A stretch of 64,000 nucleotides of DNA from Limnephilus marmoratus (lineage: Eukaryota > Arthropoda > Insecta > Trichoptera > Limnephilidae), in NCBI GenBank assembly GCA_917880885.1, contig OU862917.1:52188727-52252726 (forward strand). The letters are read 5' to 3'. How positions within the stretch are numbered: position 1 is the first letter of the stretch; each line of letters begins with the position of its first letter. Below the pieces are notes generated by a model, which worked only from the letters and a program-made list of their open reading frames with translations, made no database searches and was not told where the DNA came from. The position numbers were made by a program, and so were the translations under genes. Positions 54,280-64,000 of this stretch are shown piece by piece.

Positions 54280-54750
54280 GAAAAACATGGTTCTTTACAT
54301 TGTTTTTTAATGTTTTTTTATCAATGAAGAAGATAACACTATTAATGTAACCGAAAATATGAAAGAGAACAAGATACAGAAAAATAAAAATAATAACGAT
54401 CGCCACTCGAACCTGAAACCTTGAACCTGGAACCCAGAACCTCTAATCTAACCAGGACAAACGCCTTACCTGTTCGGCTACGACCATCTCTTATTTAAAC
54501 GTCATATTTGTCAATCTAATAATACAGAATTTATTAACAGTATCATCTTTGTCTATTTTTTCTCATATTATTGGTATTAGAGTTTATGGGTTCAAGTCCC
54601 AATTGTGACCATTATCTTTTTATTTTTCTGTCATGTTTTCGTTCATGTTTTATTTTAGATTATTAGTATTAGCTTCTTCTTCAATGATATATTATATTGA
54701 CAGGAATAACTTTCAAAAGTTATAAAAAGAGAGTGATTCTAATAAAAAAT
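54280..54750. mobile_element. Inverted pair of SINE family C fragments
   Basis: The left half is antisense: ACAAGATACAGAAAAATAAA, the B-box region CGAACCTGAAACC with a small local expansion (GAACCTGGAACCCAGAACC), then CAAACGCCTTACC. The right half is sense: GGGTTCAAGTCCCAATTGTG, TTTTTATTTTTCTGTC, ending TTATAAAAAGAGAGTG. The two halves face each other, like the pair at 2690-3235. Confidence 0.55.
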
Positions 54751-54764
54751 GTATTCTTCAAAAC

Positions 54765-55029
54765 ATGGTAAAACATGTTTTATGGTTATTTCCTTTTGGG
54801 GTATTATGCCGTGTTGCGCTACCTCCTCCTTTAGCCAACGTTTCGGACAGCGTTACAGTGTCCATCATCAGGGCAGATGTGTGATGATGGACACTGATGA
54901 TGGACACTGTAACGCTGTCCGAAACGTTGGCTAAAGGATGAGGTAGCGCAACACGGCATAATACCCCAAAAGGAAATAACCATAAAATTTTTGGCCGTGA
55001 AAATCTAAAATCATATATGGTAAAACATG
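54765..55029. mobile_element. Palindromic hammerhead-like insertion (family 2)
   Basis: The element is 54778-55016 between 13-bp duplications ATGGTAAAACATG (54765-54777, 55017-55029). The arms carry TTTTGGGGTATTATGCCGTG... and its inverse. The sense core is at 54894-54932: CTGATGA, T, GGACA...TGTCC, GAAACGTTGG. The right side extends into TTGGCCGTGAAAATCT, the presumed ORF side. Confidence 0.65.
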
Positions 55030-55536
55030 GTTTTCTAATCCATGAAACATGATTTTTCATTTTTGGGATATGGCATCACTGCACGTAGCTAAACAACGGT
55101 GTAGATTTATAGTTGTAGAGTAGACATAAGGTTGGGGAGATATGTACAGCTAACTCTCACCGCCACTGTGCTGAAAACTGTGAGAGAATTGGCTGTTTCG
55201 CAACATACATATCGCTTCAGACGGGCACTCATCATAATAGTTGGAGTCAAGCGGTTATTAGCCAGTCATTAGACATTACCTACTGACTTTACAGGTTGGC
55301 AGTTAGCAGTAAGAGCGTGTGTCATCTCTCGCTAATGTGGGAAGCGATCCCACATTACCTCCCGCCGCACTCTCATTGTCTCCAAGTGGGACCAAATTGA
55401 AGCACTAGTAAGAAGCTAAGTACCAGCACGGTAGTATAGCATGTAAAAATAGCGAGGATCAATATTACTAGGATATTTTAATGTCAATATGTCGTGTCCA
55501 TCGACATGTAATAACAAGACGATTAACCCTCTCATA
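55030..55536. other. Unassigned sequence
   Basis: No exon or repeat boundary recognised. Includes a short inverted GTGGGA/TCCCAC pair near 55338-55356. Confidence 0.3.
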
Positions 55537-56150
55537 TCTTTTTTGAAGTAAAACTTCTTTACGCACGCTCGACTTGGGGGTAAGCTGGTGAATGCGTTAC
55601 GAAAAGTGGTGATGTGTTACAAAAAGTGGTGATGTGTTACGAAAAGTGTGGTGTTACGAAAAGTGTGATGTTACGAAAAGTGTGATGCGAACGGTAATCG
55701 ATGCGAACGGTGATCGATGGCGAGGCGAACGGTCGGGCCTTTACGCATGCTTGACTTGGGGAGTGATAAGGATAAGGATAAGGATTGTCACCTCAAGGTC
55801 GTAGGTCACCCCAAGGTCGTAGGTCTACCTAAGATCGTATTTCACCCTAAGGTCGTAGGTCACCCCAAGTTCGTAGGTCACCCCAAGGTCGTAGGTCCTC
55901 CCAAGGTCGTAGGTCACCCCAATGTTGTAGGTCACCCCGAGGCCGCAGGTCACCCCAGGGTCATGGTCAACCCAAGGCCGCAGGTCACTCCAGGGTCATA
56001 GGTCACCCCATGGTCATATGTGACCCCAATGTCACATGTCATCCCAATGTCAATGTCAATGTCAGTTTCAATATCAATGTCAATGTCATATGTTCTTTTA
56101 TAAGTAAGTGAAGTTTAACTTCATTCGTGTGGTCTAAAACACACCCGTTT
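55537..56150 (+). mobile_element. Repeat of the 25808 family enlarged by minisatellites
   Basis: It starts TTTTTTGAAGTAAAACTTCT and ends AAGTTTAACTTCATTCGTGT then GGTCTAAAACACACCCG, the same ends as 25808-25977. Between them are arrays of GTTACGAAAAGTGTGATG-type units (55590-55690), about 14 units of AAGGTCGTAGGTCACCCC (55790-56040), and TCAATGTCAATG. The 94-codon open frame over the array (55717-56001) is a product of the repeat. Confidence 0.65.
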
Positions 56151-56159
56151 TTTTGCATT

Positions 56160-56365
56160 AGCTCCACACAGAAGGCCCCCAGGAAAGTAATATCATTTTT
56201 GGAAGGAAGGAAAAAAAGGAAAGGATATTAGGGGTGGGTAGGAATCTTAGGGGTCTGTGTCTCCAGGAGTGACGGACGTATGAATCCATTCCTCCCATTG
56301 CAATGCTAGGCGATGTTCCGAGAGAGGTCAAATGGTCTCCCTCAACCAGTCTTTGAAGTGAAGTC
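56160..56365 (-). mobile_element. Family B fragment
   Basis: TTAGCTCCACACAGAAGGCC, then GTGTCTCCAGGAGTGACGGA and CCCTCAACCAGTCTTTGAAG. Diverged, right part missing. Confidence 0.6.
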
Positions 56366-56999
56366 AGTTAAATCAAAGTTACAGTCCACTTTATCTTGTC
56401 CCTTCGTTCGACGTAGTTTTTTCGAATTCCATATCTTTTGAACTTGTGGGTTACGCACGATTAGTCACCAAATTTTCCGGAAAAAAATACTGGCTCGAGA
56501 AGCACGACAAAATCTAACTGTTTTAAAGTGACGGGTTTAATGACTGGTCAGTGGCTGAGTGGGCATCGCGTTTGAGTTCCACCCTCGATCCTTCGGCTGG
56601 CTAAGTCCTGCATTACGATACAAGCAACATTTTCCGCTTACTGTGGTGGTAGCAGGAGATTTTTCAAACATTGTTGGATTATTCGTAACCTGGGAATGTT
56701 TGTCTTTCTTTGAAAAAAAAAGTGTTTTCGAAATACTCCTGAATAACTCAAACGGTCTGGTCGGTACAATTAATAAAATAGTGAGCGGGTTGAAAAGTTT
56801 TCCAAAAGAACAGAGAAAACAGTTGATTCTTTGAACAACGAAACCTTCTCTATTTGCATAATTATGGGGTGCTGTACACCCCAAACATTAACTCCACAAA
56901 CTTGATCACTACGCGTATGAACTAATAACTAACTAGAAAATAGGGTGACCCGACAATTGATCCGGCGACAATTAAAGCCGTGTTTGATGACTAGATCTG
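56366..56999. other. Unassigned sequence
   Basis: The overlapping frames at 56537-56884 (both strands) lack any domain signature. A tRNA-like GTGGCTGAGTGGGC at about 56550 followed by GAGTTCCACCC may be a decayed SINE head. Confidence 0.3.
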
Positions 57000-57115
57000 T
57001 ACAGCCAGGTTTATTTACAGCCATATTTTCCACAAATATTTTCTACAAAATTAGGGATGCCATAATCTTACTGGCTCCAGACGGTTGGGAGAAGTTTGGT
57101 TGTATCCGGATAAAA
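57000..57115 (+). mobile_element. SINE family A body fragment
   Basis: GATGACTAGATCTGTACAGC and GCCATAATCTTACTGGCTCC then AGACGGTTGGGAG correspond to the body and tail of the 648 and 9182 copies. The head and poly(A) are missing. Confidence 0.5.
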
Positions 57116-57354
57116 AAAGTTATACTACATGCAAGTAGGAACCTTTAGGTGTTTTTGCTAAGCCGACTGCATGTATAAGTAAATCGTATGTTATTATTAC
57201 CATGTCATGTTCCTTCGGACAGCCGAAATTATGTTTAGTAAAAATATTTTTACAACGGATTCTCAGTTGTGCCTGCAGATATACATAAGTATATCGACTT
57301 TGGTTGTACGGCCTTATATCCTCTTTGCGTACTTACTTGAAGAAATAATCTTTT

Positions 57355-57535
57355 AGGGGATCAATTGTCCGAGGGAACAACTGTCGGGGGATCAACTGTC
57401 TGGGGATCAACTGTTTGGGGATTAACTGTCGGGGAACAACTGTGGGGGACTAACTGTCAGGGATCAACTGTCGGAGGATCAACTTACAACAGGGGGGGCA
57501 ATTGTCGCAGGATCAACTGTCGTGGAACCATAAAA
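57355..57535. repeat. Minisatellite of GGGGATCAACTGTC units
   Basis: About ten irregular units of roughly 14 bp, including GGGGATCAACTGTCTGGGGA, with length variation and some GGAACAACTGTC forms. Confidence 0.85.
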
Positions 57536-57544
57536 TAGAATACA

Positions 57545-57630
57545 CGCTAAGTGATTCGAACTCGATCTATCATCTATCAGCCAAGCATCCAGCCGCCGCG
57601 CTCTCGACCACCTCAGTTTTTGCGAGCAAG
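57545..57630 (-). mobile_element. tRNA-like SINE head, unassigned family
   Basis: On the minus strand CTGAGGTGGTCGAGAGCG resembles an A-box region and GATCGAGTTCGAATC a B box. The acceptor arms do not pair well, so it is treated as a repeat head, not a tRNA gene. Confidence 0.35.
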
Positions 57631-58257
57631 GGCATAGGTGTAGAATTCACGTTGGGTTGTTCCCGGCTGGCGGGTCGATAGGGCGTAAACATGCTTTAAG
57701 ATGAATATATACGTGAAATTCTATTTAGATACTATTTTGATTAATCTTTACGACGAATCGGCTTACAGTATGAACATCAAAAAATATGCTACGGATAAAT
57801 CGAAGCTTTTACTAGCTTTTCTATGTATTGGAATTACAATAAAATTATTATTTACGTAACAAGAAATATAAGCGTAAACCACAAAAAAAATGTTTTTTGA
57901 TGATTTAACTATGAAGTAACACAAGAAACAATTTTAAAAAATACCCCTTTATGGCTAAGACTATTTTTGAGGTTTTCCATGTTCTAACTTTTTTTCGTTC
58001 TTATAAAATTATGCACAAAATAAATAAAAACCACTTTTTCGCTTCCTAGCCTCGTGCAAAAAGACGCTCGATTTTAAAATTTTGCAGACATGAGATTCGA
58101 AATATTTCTAGCGTTTATATTCCTCTTAAAGTAAATATTTACTTCATAGATATACTCGTAATACGCAATTACCTAAACAATACTTCATTTCAACTAAATT
58201 ACTTTAAAAAATATATTAAAATTGCCGGAGATGGAAAATGCATTTAAATAATAGTTT
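57631..58257. other. Unassigned AT-rich sequence
   Basis: Nothing recognised. Confidence 0.3.
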
Positions 58258-58547
58258 CGTTTAAATTCCCCCCCCCCCTCACCACCCCCCTCCGTACTCT
58301 CCCTCCCCCTTCCATCCATACCCGTTACATTCATTTTTCAAACAACGTGCCACCTATTAAAACGCAACAATCAAACAAGCGCAGTAAATTTTAACTATCA
58401 AAGGGATCTCCATAGTAACCTAAACAAATAACAAAATGACAGCGCACGTCAAACAATTACTTAGCAACGCTTTGCTTTTCGTCTGACAATAAACGTATAA
58501 TTAAAAAATTTCATAACGCCAGAGCTAGTTCATAACGCCAGAACTTA

Positions 58548-58618
<71 letters not shown>

Positions 58619-58750
58619 TATAGTACTCACAAATAATGTAGCTTTCTATTAGTGAAAGAATTTTTAAAATCAATCTAGTAGTTTTTGCGAGAAAGAGTAA
58701 CAAACATCCATGCATTCATACAAATTTTCGCCTTTATATATTATTAATAG
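58258..58750 (-). mobile_element. Helitron-like element, antisense, uninterrupted
   Basis: Continuous match to the Helitron split at 11640-12953: C-rich tract, CATACCCGTTACATTCATTT, CGTGCCACCTATTA, CAAATAACAAAATGACAGCG, TTAGCAACGCTTTGCTTTTC, then AAGAGTAACAAACATCCATG. On the minus strand it would begin near 58750 (CCTATTAATAATATATAAAG). The CTAGT end at the left was not found. An (AT)n microsatellite has expanded inside. Confidence 0.55.
58552..58616. repeat. (AT)n microsatellite, about 31 units
   Basis: A nearly pure AT run within the Helitron-like copy. Confidence 0.95.
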
Positions 58751-58945
58751 GAATCGAATTGTCAGTATCATTTGACAATTTTCTACTTCCTGAAACTTTA
58801 GCATTTTTTTCTTACGGTAATTAAGTAAAATTGAAATGTATAACACAATTGTTGGTAAAAGGTTATTTATTTAAAGTAAGTAAGTTCACAGATCACATAA
58901 TATGGTAAAAATAGTCACAATGTATCAATTCACTAATTAACTGAG
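58751..58945. other. AT-rich spacer
   Basis: Nothing recognised. Confidence 0.3.
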
Positions 58946-59360
58946 CAAGGGATCGGAGGGAACCTTGCCGTTAGGCTTTGGGAACAACAAAACTGACTGT
59001 GGTTCTGCTTAGAGGGTCGTACCATAGGACGAAGCGCAACTAAGGCAGCAGTCGGGGGTCTGGTTGGTGCTTTACTTATGGTAGTAGAATACTCCTTAGA
59101 GGGTCGTGCCAGAGGACGAAGCGCAACTAAGAGAGCGTACTAGCCAAGAGCGAGCTGCAGACGAACTGACTAATTTAGGGCGCGCAGCCTGTTATATAGC
59201 CCATTCCTTGTTGCGGGGTGTGGTTTATGTAGCGGCTCGAGGGTGGGAGATGCGCAGAAGGCGTCGGCGCATCCTGGTTTGCTTAGGGGTGGGTGAGCAG
59301 GATGGTGCTGTACGGGGGAAAGAGATGGTGTAGTGGCAAGCGTAAAAACGGCGCGCTACA
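58946..59360. repeat. GC-rich block with a 37-bp direct repeat
   Basis: TTAGAGGGTCGTACCATAGG and TTAGAGGGTCGTGCCAGAGG, each continuing ACGAAGCGCAACTAAG, lie 87 bp apart (59009 and 59096). A TATA-like GTTATATAGCCCATTCC follows at about 59190. GC is well above the surroundings. It might be part of an LTR or another repeat; the 75-codon frame shows no domain. Confidence 0.4.
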
Positions 59361-59749
59361 AATGTTGTTTTTGGTAACTATGCGTATTTAAGAGTGTGTC
59401 GTAGTAAATATTTATTAGCGCCCTTGTGATGATTTTCTCACGGAAACGGCGCTATAGAAATGATCAAATACAGAAATGATAAATTACCTCTTTAGAAAGT
59501 TTTTGAAATCTCTGCTCACCGTAAAATATTATTTCCATAACATTACTAATAGGGATAGTCAGATTGCTAAAAAATATTGGCGCAAATAATTATATTTTTT
59601 TCCACGAATATTATCTATCAATAGGTACCTACTATTTTGTTTTTGGAGCGGATTTCTGAGGATGATAGGGGGTTTTAAACCCCGTAAATATCCCTCCCCC
59701 CCCCCATCATTATATACCTACGCCCCTGCTTGCAAGCACATATGTTTTA
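59361..59749. other. Unassigned sequence with an AGCGCC hairpin motif
   Basis: TAGCGCCCTTGTGATGATTT ... CGGCGCTA at about 59417-59455 is a small inverted repeat also found near 32858 and 60350. Confidence 0.4.
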
Positions 59750-60215
59750 AAAGATATTGTTTCACTGTAATTTCCCAATGCAAAACCCAGGCGTGTTATT
59801 AGGTTTTAAAACTGAAAAGACGCCAATAGGTTTTTGTCCCAGCTGTTCCCGTCTGGAACTGGTAAGACAATGAACTCCCCAATTTGAGTATGTTGTGATG
59901 CTGAAGATAGTACGGTTGGGAATGTGATGGGGAAGAGGAAGATGGGGAAGCACCTGGCTATTTAGATGTGGTCACCAAATAAGGATAAAACCATTTCAAG
60001 CAACGTTTAAATTCTGAATTGTGGTCTTACACCATACTGAGAGTAGGTATCTTCCACTACGGAACGTACCTACCGCCAATTTACTATAACTTTTTTTAAT
60101 TAATTAATTGTGAAATAACACAAATTAATCAAATAAAAGTTCGAGATTCGATCCCTCGACCTTCAGATTGCGAGTCAATGGTTTTACCCCTCGACCACGG
60201 AGGCCTGTACTCGAA
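59750..60215 (-). mobile_element. SINE family A copy, antisense, diverged
   Basis: Left: CCAGCTGTTCCCGTCTGGAA and GAGTATGTTGTGATGCTGAA (tail side). Right: TTCGAGATTCGATCCCTCGA with CCTCGACCACGGAGG (tRNA-like head). Older than the other copies. Confidence 0.65.
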
Positions 60216-60978
60216 TGCATTGTACAATATTGTACATATAGTTTTATATTAGTGATCAATGAACCGGTGGATGCAATCTGTTGGCCATAAATTGTCTAGT
60301 GCGTAGTTAGAAGAAGATAGCATTTTACAAATATATCTTGTATTGGACAGCGCCCTTGAGGTGATTGTTCACAAAAACGGTGCTGTAAAAATCATCATAA
60401 TATTATTAATGTTATTAACGGTAAAAATATTAATAATCGTCAGAGTCGGTGTACTTCTGGGACGTAGTTGTTTTACTGTAGGAAACGGCGATTTTAATAA
60501 TACTGTAGGTTATACGTGTTTTCTACTTGGTATAAAGCAGGTGTTTTATTGTGCGCGAATAGTGTGGGAAAACTAAAGGCAGAAAGTATTCCATCTCCTT
60601 GGAGTAATCTTTATATTGTTTTAGTAATCGGATACATATTAAAATATTATAATGATACACGTATTCCATGGTTCGTGCGTCAGCCACCGTCACTATCAAT
60701 GTGGGTTGAAGTTAAATACGAATGTTAGAGAGAGCACGCTAATATGAAAATATTAACTATAACTTCACTTTAACCATATGAATACAATACATGTATCCTT
60801 ATATACAAAATAAACAATAAACCCATACATACAAACACAGAATTCATTAAAACGTCCCAAGTACACAAACACTTAACACCATAATATACATTTAAATACC
60901 ATCCATATTAACTATGGTAAGCAATCCATTGGTTACGAGGGGGGCAACTTATATAATTGCCTCCCAAACGATATTAAA
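60216..60978. other. Unassigned sequence
   Basis: Carries one AGCGCC...GGTGCT hairpin-like motif (60350-60388). The short frames at 60343 and 60516 have no family signature. Confidence 0.3.
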
Positions 60979-61692
60979 AATTTATTTATTTATTTATTTA
61001 TTTATTTATTGACGCCCTATTGGGCTTTTACATATAAAATACAAATTTCATTTATAACAGCAGTATAACACAAAATAAAAAAGATTAAAAAATTTACAAA
61101 TAAAGCATAAACTCAATGTAAAATAATAGGAATACATCTAATGCTAATTCCACATGGATGACTTTAGGGAACTCGTATGTACATATACCTACGAGCAATA
61201 AAAACATTAAAAATAATCAAAACACATTAATTTTTACTGAATTACTCGTTGTGTGCTTTTGAAATAAGAACAATAAAAAAAAGTAAACAAAAGAAAATTG
61301 AAATAAAATAAAATGATTTCTCATTCATTATTTATATCTAAAAAGTGGTGGACTAATTTGGCTTTAAATGAATCGAAATTTAAATTAAAAATGTCAGCGA
61401 CATCAGTTAGTTCATTGCCCAACCTGTGTATTCTTTCCATCACAGAATTCGTAGCGAAGTTATTGTTGTAAAATAAAATGTTTCGTCTAGTATATTTTGG
61501 AGGTATGTGTAAGGATAACAAGTTTATAGCGTCAGGGCAGTCCAACCTTGAATGAACAATTTTATACAATAAAAGGAGATCAAATGTTTTTCGCCTTTCA
61601 GATAATTTCGATAAGTTAAGTTTACTGCGTAAATTGACATAATTGATTTCAATAATAGGAACACCAATTTTGAAATTAATAAAACGTAAAAA

Positions 61693-63165
61693 TTAATTTT
61701 GAATTTTTTCAATTTGTGAACAATGAGAGTTGAAATGAGGACACCAAATGCTTGAACAGTATTCCACCTGACTTCTAACCAAAGACGTGTATAGTAATTT
61801 TATGGTTTTTATGTTATTAAAGTCTTTAGCGATTCTGAGGATAAATCCAAGCATTTGTAATCCCTTACTGGTAATGCTAATAATGTGATTCAAGAAGCGT
61901 AATTTGGAGTCAAAGATAACGCCAAGGTCGTTGAATTCAAAGACTCTTTTTAGAGTGGCATTGTTAATTGTATACTCGAATAGTAAAGGGGTTTTAGATC
62001 TATGAAAACTGATCGTTTGGCATTTGTTGATATTAAGATATAATTTGTTTGTGATGCACCATTCATAAAGTTTATTTAAGTTCATTTGTAGAGTTAAACA
62101 ATCAAAAGAATTTTCAATCGATTTAAACATCTTTAGATCGTCGGCAAATAGAAGAAAGTGAATATTATCGAAAATTAATGAAATGTCGTTAATAAATAGT
62201 AGGAAAAGAATTGGTCCTAGGTGGGAACCTTGGGGGACCCCACTTAAGGCAAAAAAAGTGTATGAGGTTGTGGAGTTAATTTTAACACATAGTTTTGTAA
62301 ACGATAAGTAGCTTCTAAGCCATTCGAGAAAGTTGCCGCTTATTCCCAAGTGTTCTAATTTTTCCATTAAAATGCGATGAGAAACAGTATCAAAGGCTTT
62401 GCTAAAATCAGTATAAATAGTGTCAACTTGAAGACCCTTGGAAAGTGCATTAGAAATAAAATTTTCGTAAAGCAATAAGTTAGATGACGTAGATCTGCCT
62501 GGCATGAAACCATGTTGAAATATTGATATAAGCGGTTTAATTTGATGCATGATTTTACTTAATATAATCTTTTCAAAAAGTTTAGGTAGTGATGACATAA
62601 TACATATGGGTCTATAATTTTCAATTTGACTTTTATCACCTTTTTTAAAAATAGGTGTTATAAAGCTACTTTTCCAAATTTCAGGAAAACAACCTGTAGA
62701 TAAAGATAAATTGAAAATTATAGTAATAGGAAGAGCTAGAACATGGACACAGTTTTTAAGTAATATTGAGGGAATCATATCTGGCCCCGAATTCGACCTG
62801 ATATCCAGCTGTTTGATAAAAGTCACAACATCATTTACTTCCACATGGATGTTATGCAAGTTGAGTGAGCTTTCGGTAAATTGGGATTTATCAGATAAAA
62901 TGTTGTCATTGTCTTTAACGTATACACTCTTGAAGAAATCTGCAAATAAATTTACAATATCGTTTTTGTCATGACCCACTTTTTTCCCGTAAAACATTGT
63001 ACCAGGAAAGTTAGAGTTATTTTTCCGAAAGGAATTAGCGTAATTCCAAAATTTATTAATATTTGTTAAAATAGAATTTTCAACATTGTTAGTGTATTCT
63101 TTAAAACATACTTTCGATTTCCTAGTACAATCCTTACGCAAAACAGAGAATGCGATATAATTATC
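61693..63165 (-). pseudogene. LINE reverse-transcriptase ORF segment, closed by an internal stop
   Basis: About 490 continuous codons between the insertion at 63175 and the TAA at 61693. The finger and palm motifs are intact, including the FADD aspartates expected to bind the catalytic metals. After the TAA the same frame resumes (FLRFINFKIGVPI) and stays open to 61321, so one base change made this stop. The first residues of the apparent ORF (MLLAVKILKL) come from the inserted element, not from the LINE. Confidence 0.8.
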
Positions 63166-63454
63166 TAGCGTTCTGATAAGTTTTAAGATTTTCACGGCCA
63201 GAAGCATTTTCGTTATATGTTTTTGGGGTGTTGTGCCGTGTTGCGCTACCTCCTTCTTTAGCCAACGTTTCGGACATCGTTGCAGTGTCCATCATCAGGG
63301 CAGATCCGGCAGATCCGGTAGATGACATCTACCGGATCTGCCGGATCTGCCCTGATGATGGACACTGCAACGATGTCCGAAACGTTGGCTAAAGAAGGAG
63401 GTAGCGCAACACGGCACAACACCCCAAAAACATATAACGAAAATCTAGCGTTCT
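63163..63454. mobile_element. Palindromic hammerhead-like insertion (family 2) inside the LINE
   Basis: The element is 63175-63442 between 12-bp duplications ATCTAGCGTTCT (63163-63174, 63443-63454). Arms TTTTTGGGGTGTTGTGCCGTG and its inverse surround a small central palindrome of GGCAGATCCGGTAGATG. The sense core is at 63352-63390: CTGATGA, T, GGACA...TGTCC, GAAACGTTGG. On the minus strand the left side extends into ATGCTTCTGGCCGTGAAAAT, the presumed ORF start of the element. It inserted after the LINE. Confidence 0.7.
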
Positions 63455-64000
63455 ATTTATTTTATAACGTTTGTGGGCAATTTTTTTATCGTATGTTAGA
63501 TTAATTAGTTCAGAATCGAACCATTTAGGGAATTTAGAAGTGTAATATTTTTGTAGGGGAACAAAGCTGTCGATTGCTTGAAAAATTGCATTGTAAAAAT
63601 ATTCTAAGGCCTCATTTAAACTTGTGCTTTTACAAGTGAGATCATAAGCCCAATTATTAGTAGATAAAAATTCTATAATTTTTGGGTAATCTGCTTTTTC
63701 AAAATTACGTTTGACAATCGTGGGGTCAATTACCTTAACAAAAGTATTGAGGTAAATGATTACTAGGGGGGGGGTGGTATTTATCAATTGGAAGAATCAT
63801 TTCATCAGAGGCATAAACATTAACACTAGAAGAATCTGTAAAGACAAGATCGAGAAGACGAGAATTGATGTTGTACACATGGTTTTTCTGATGCAAATTT
63901 AAAAAGTTGGTCATTTCTAAAATTTCATGGGAGCCATGATCGATGTTGTCCGGGCTCGAGGACGCGATATTCTCAATGTCCCATATGATATTTGGAAGGT

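Larger units (their letters stand above)
60979..64000 (-). mobile_element. Long LINE copy: endonuclease end, reverse transcriptase, 3' UTR and (TAAA)n tail
   Basis: On the minus strand the element enters at the right edge with the end of an endonuclease-type domain (NSRLLDLVFTDSS, then LPIDKYHPPL). The linker follows (VPLQKYYTSKFPKWF), then reverse transcriptase: FKKGDKSQIENYRPI, IYTDFSKAFDTVSHRILMEK, GVPQGSHLGPILFLLFINDI and the catalytic FADD box, then SQVEYCSSIWCPHF and a C-terminal tail ending near 61321. The 3' end is a (TAAA)n run at 60979-61012. The overall plan is CR1/Jockey-group. Three lesions are visible: a nine-C run near 63766-63774 where eight would keep frame, a 268-bp insertion at 63175-63442, and an in-frame TAA at 61693-61695. 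It is an inactive copy whose 5' end lies outside the window. Confidence 0.85.

Noticed and set aside
55717..56001. 94-codon frame of VGHPK-type repeats
   Set aside because: Encoded by an 18-bp minisatellite; no start context or conservation evident.
62711..62974. Plus-strand 87-codon frame
   Set aside because: Shadow of the minus-strand LINE reverse-transcriptase frame.

Overview
The window is eukaryotic, AT-rich and repeat-dense, and is most likely from a moth or butterfly. The lepidopteran call rests on four things. There are Helitron-like ends of the TC...CTAGT type. LINE tails carry an ATCAAA-type hexamer repeat. TAGGTACCTA-like motifs recur. Several SINE, MITE and LINE families resemble those common in Lepidoptera. 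The species cannot be named from sequence alone. No rRNA, CRISPR array, operon or bacterial feature was seen.

One host gene appears to run left to right. A CpG-richer stretch near 6.9-7.5 kb looks like a promoter plus a first exon, which ends at a good splice donor after 7485. Three short exons flanked by good splice sites lie at 48981-49029, 50623-50829 and 52456-52503. If the ATG at 7454 is the start, all four pieces join in one frame (32 + 49 + 207 + 48 nt, 112 codons). The predicted N-terminus has a hydrophobic signal-like segment, then an acidic stretch with Ser-Gly-Asp-Gly-Asp, the kind of site that accepts glycosaminoglycan chains, and an N-X-T sequon. That suggests a secreted or membrane proteoglycan-like protein, but the gene is not identified. 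The first intron would be about 41.5 kb, and the gene continues beyond the window.

Almost everything else is mobile DNA lying upstream of or inside this gene. It includes tRNA-derived SINEs of at least three families and an abundant poly(A)-tailed short retroposon ('family B', about 14 copies). LINE fragments are mostly 3' ends on either strand, with one long copy from 60979 to the right edge carrying endonuclease and reverse-transcriptase regions. Helitron-like elements are present, two of them carrying arrays of heat-shock-element-like pentamers. There are also TTAA-flanked, TA-flanked and hAT-like MITEs, two P-element-like copies with 8-bp target duplications (one with a THAP-like fragment), and several minisatellites.

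The most unusual content is two families of palindromic insertions (16985-17683 and 50949-51177; 54778-55016 and 63175-63442, with more degenerate copies). Each has 11-13 bp target duplications and a hammerhead-ribozyme-like core, which fits Penelope-like retroelement terminal repeats. The two Helitron copies with heat-shock-element arrays (14386-14900, 38932-39377) are the other main observation. Nested insertions (SINE in family B, TTAA MITE in a LINE 3' end, MITE in a Helitron, hammerhead element in a LINE) give a relative order of events.
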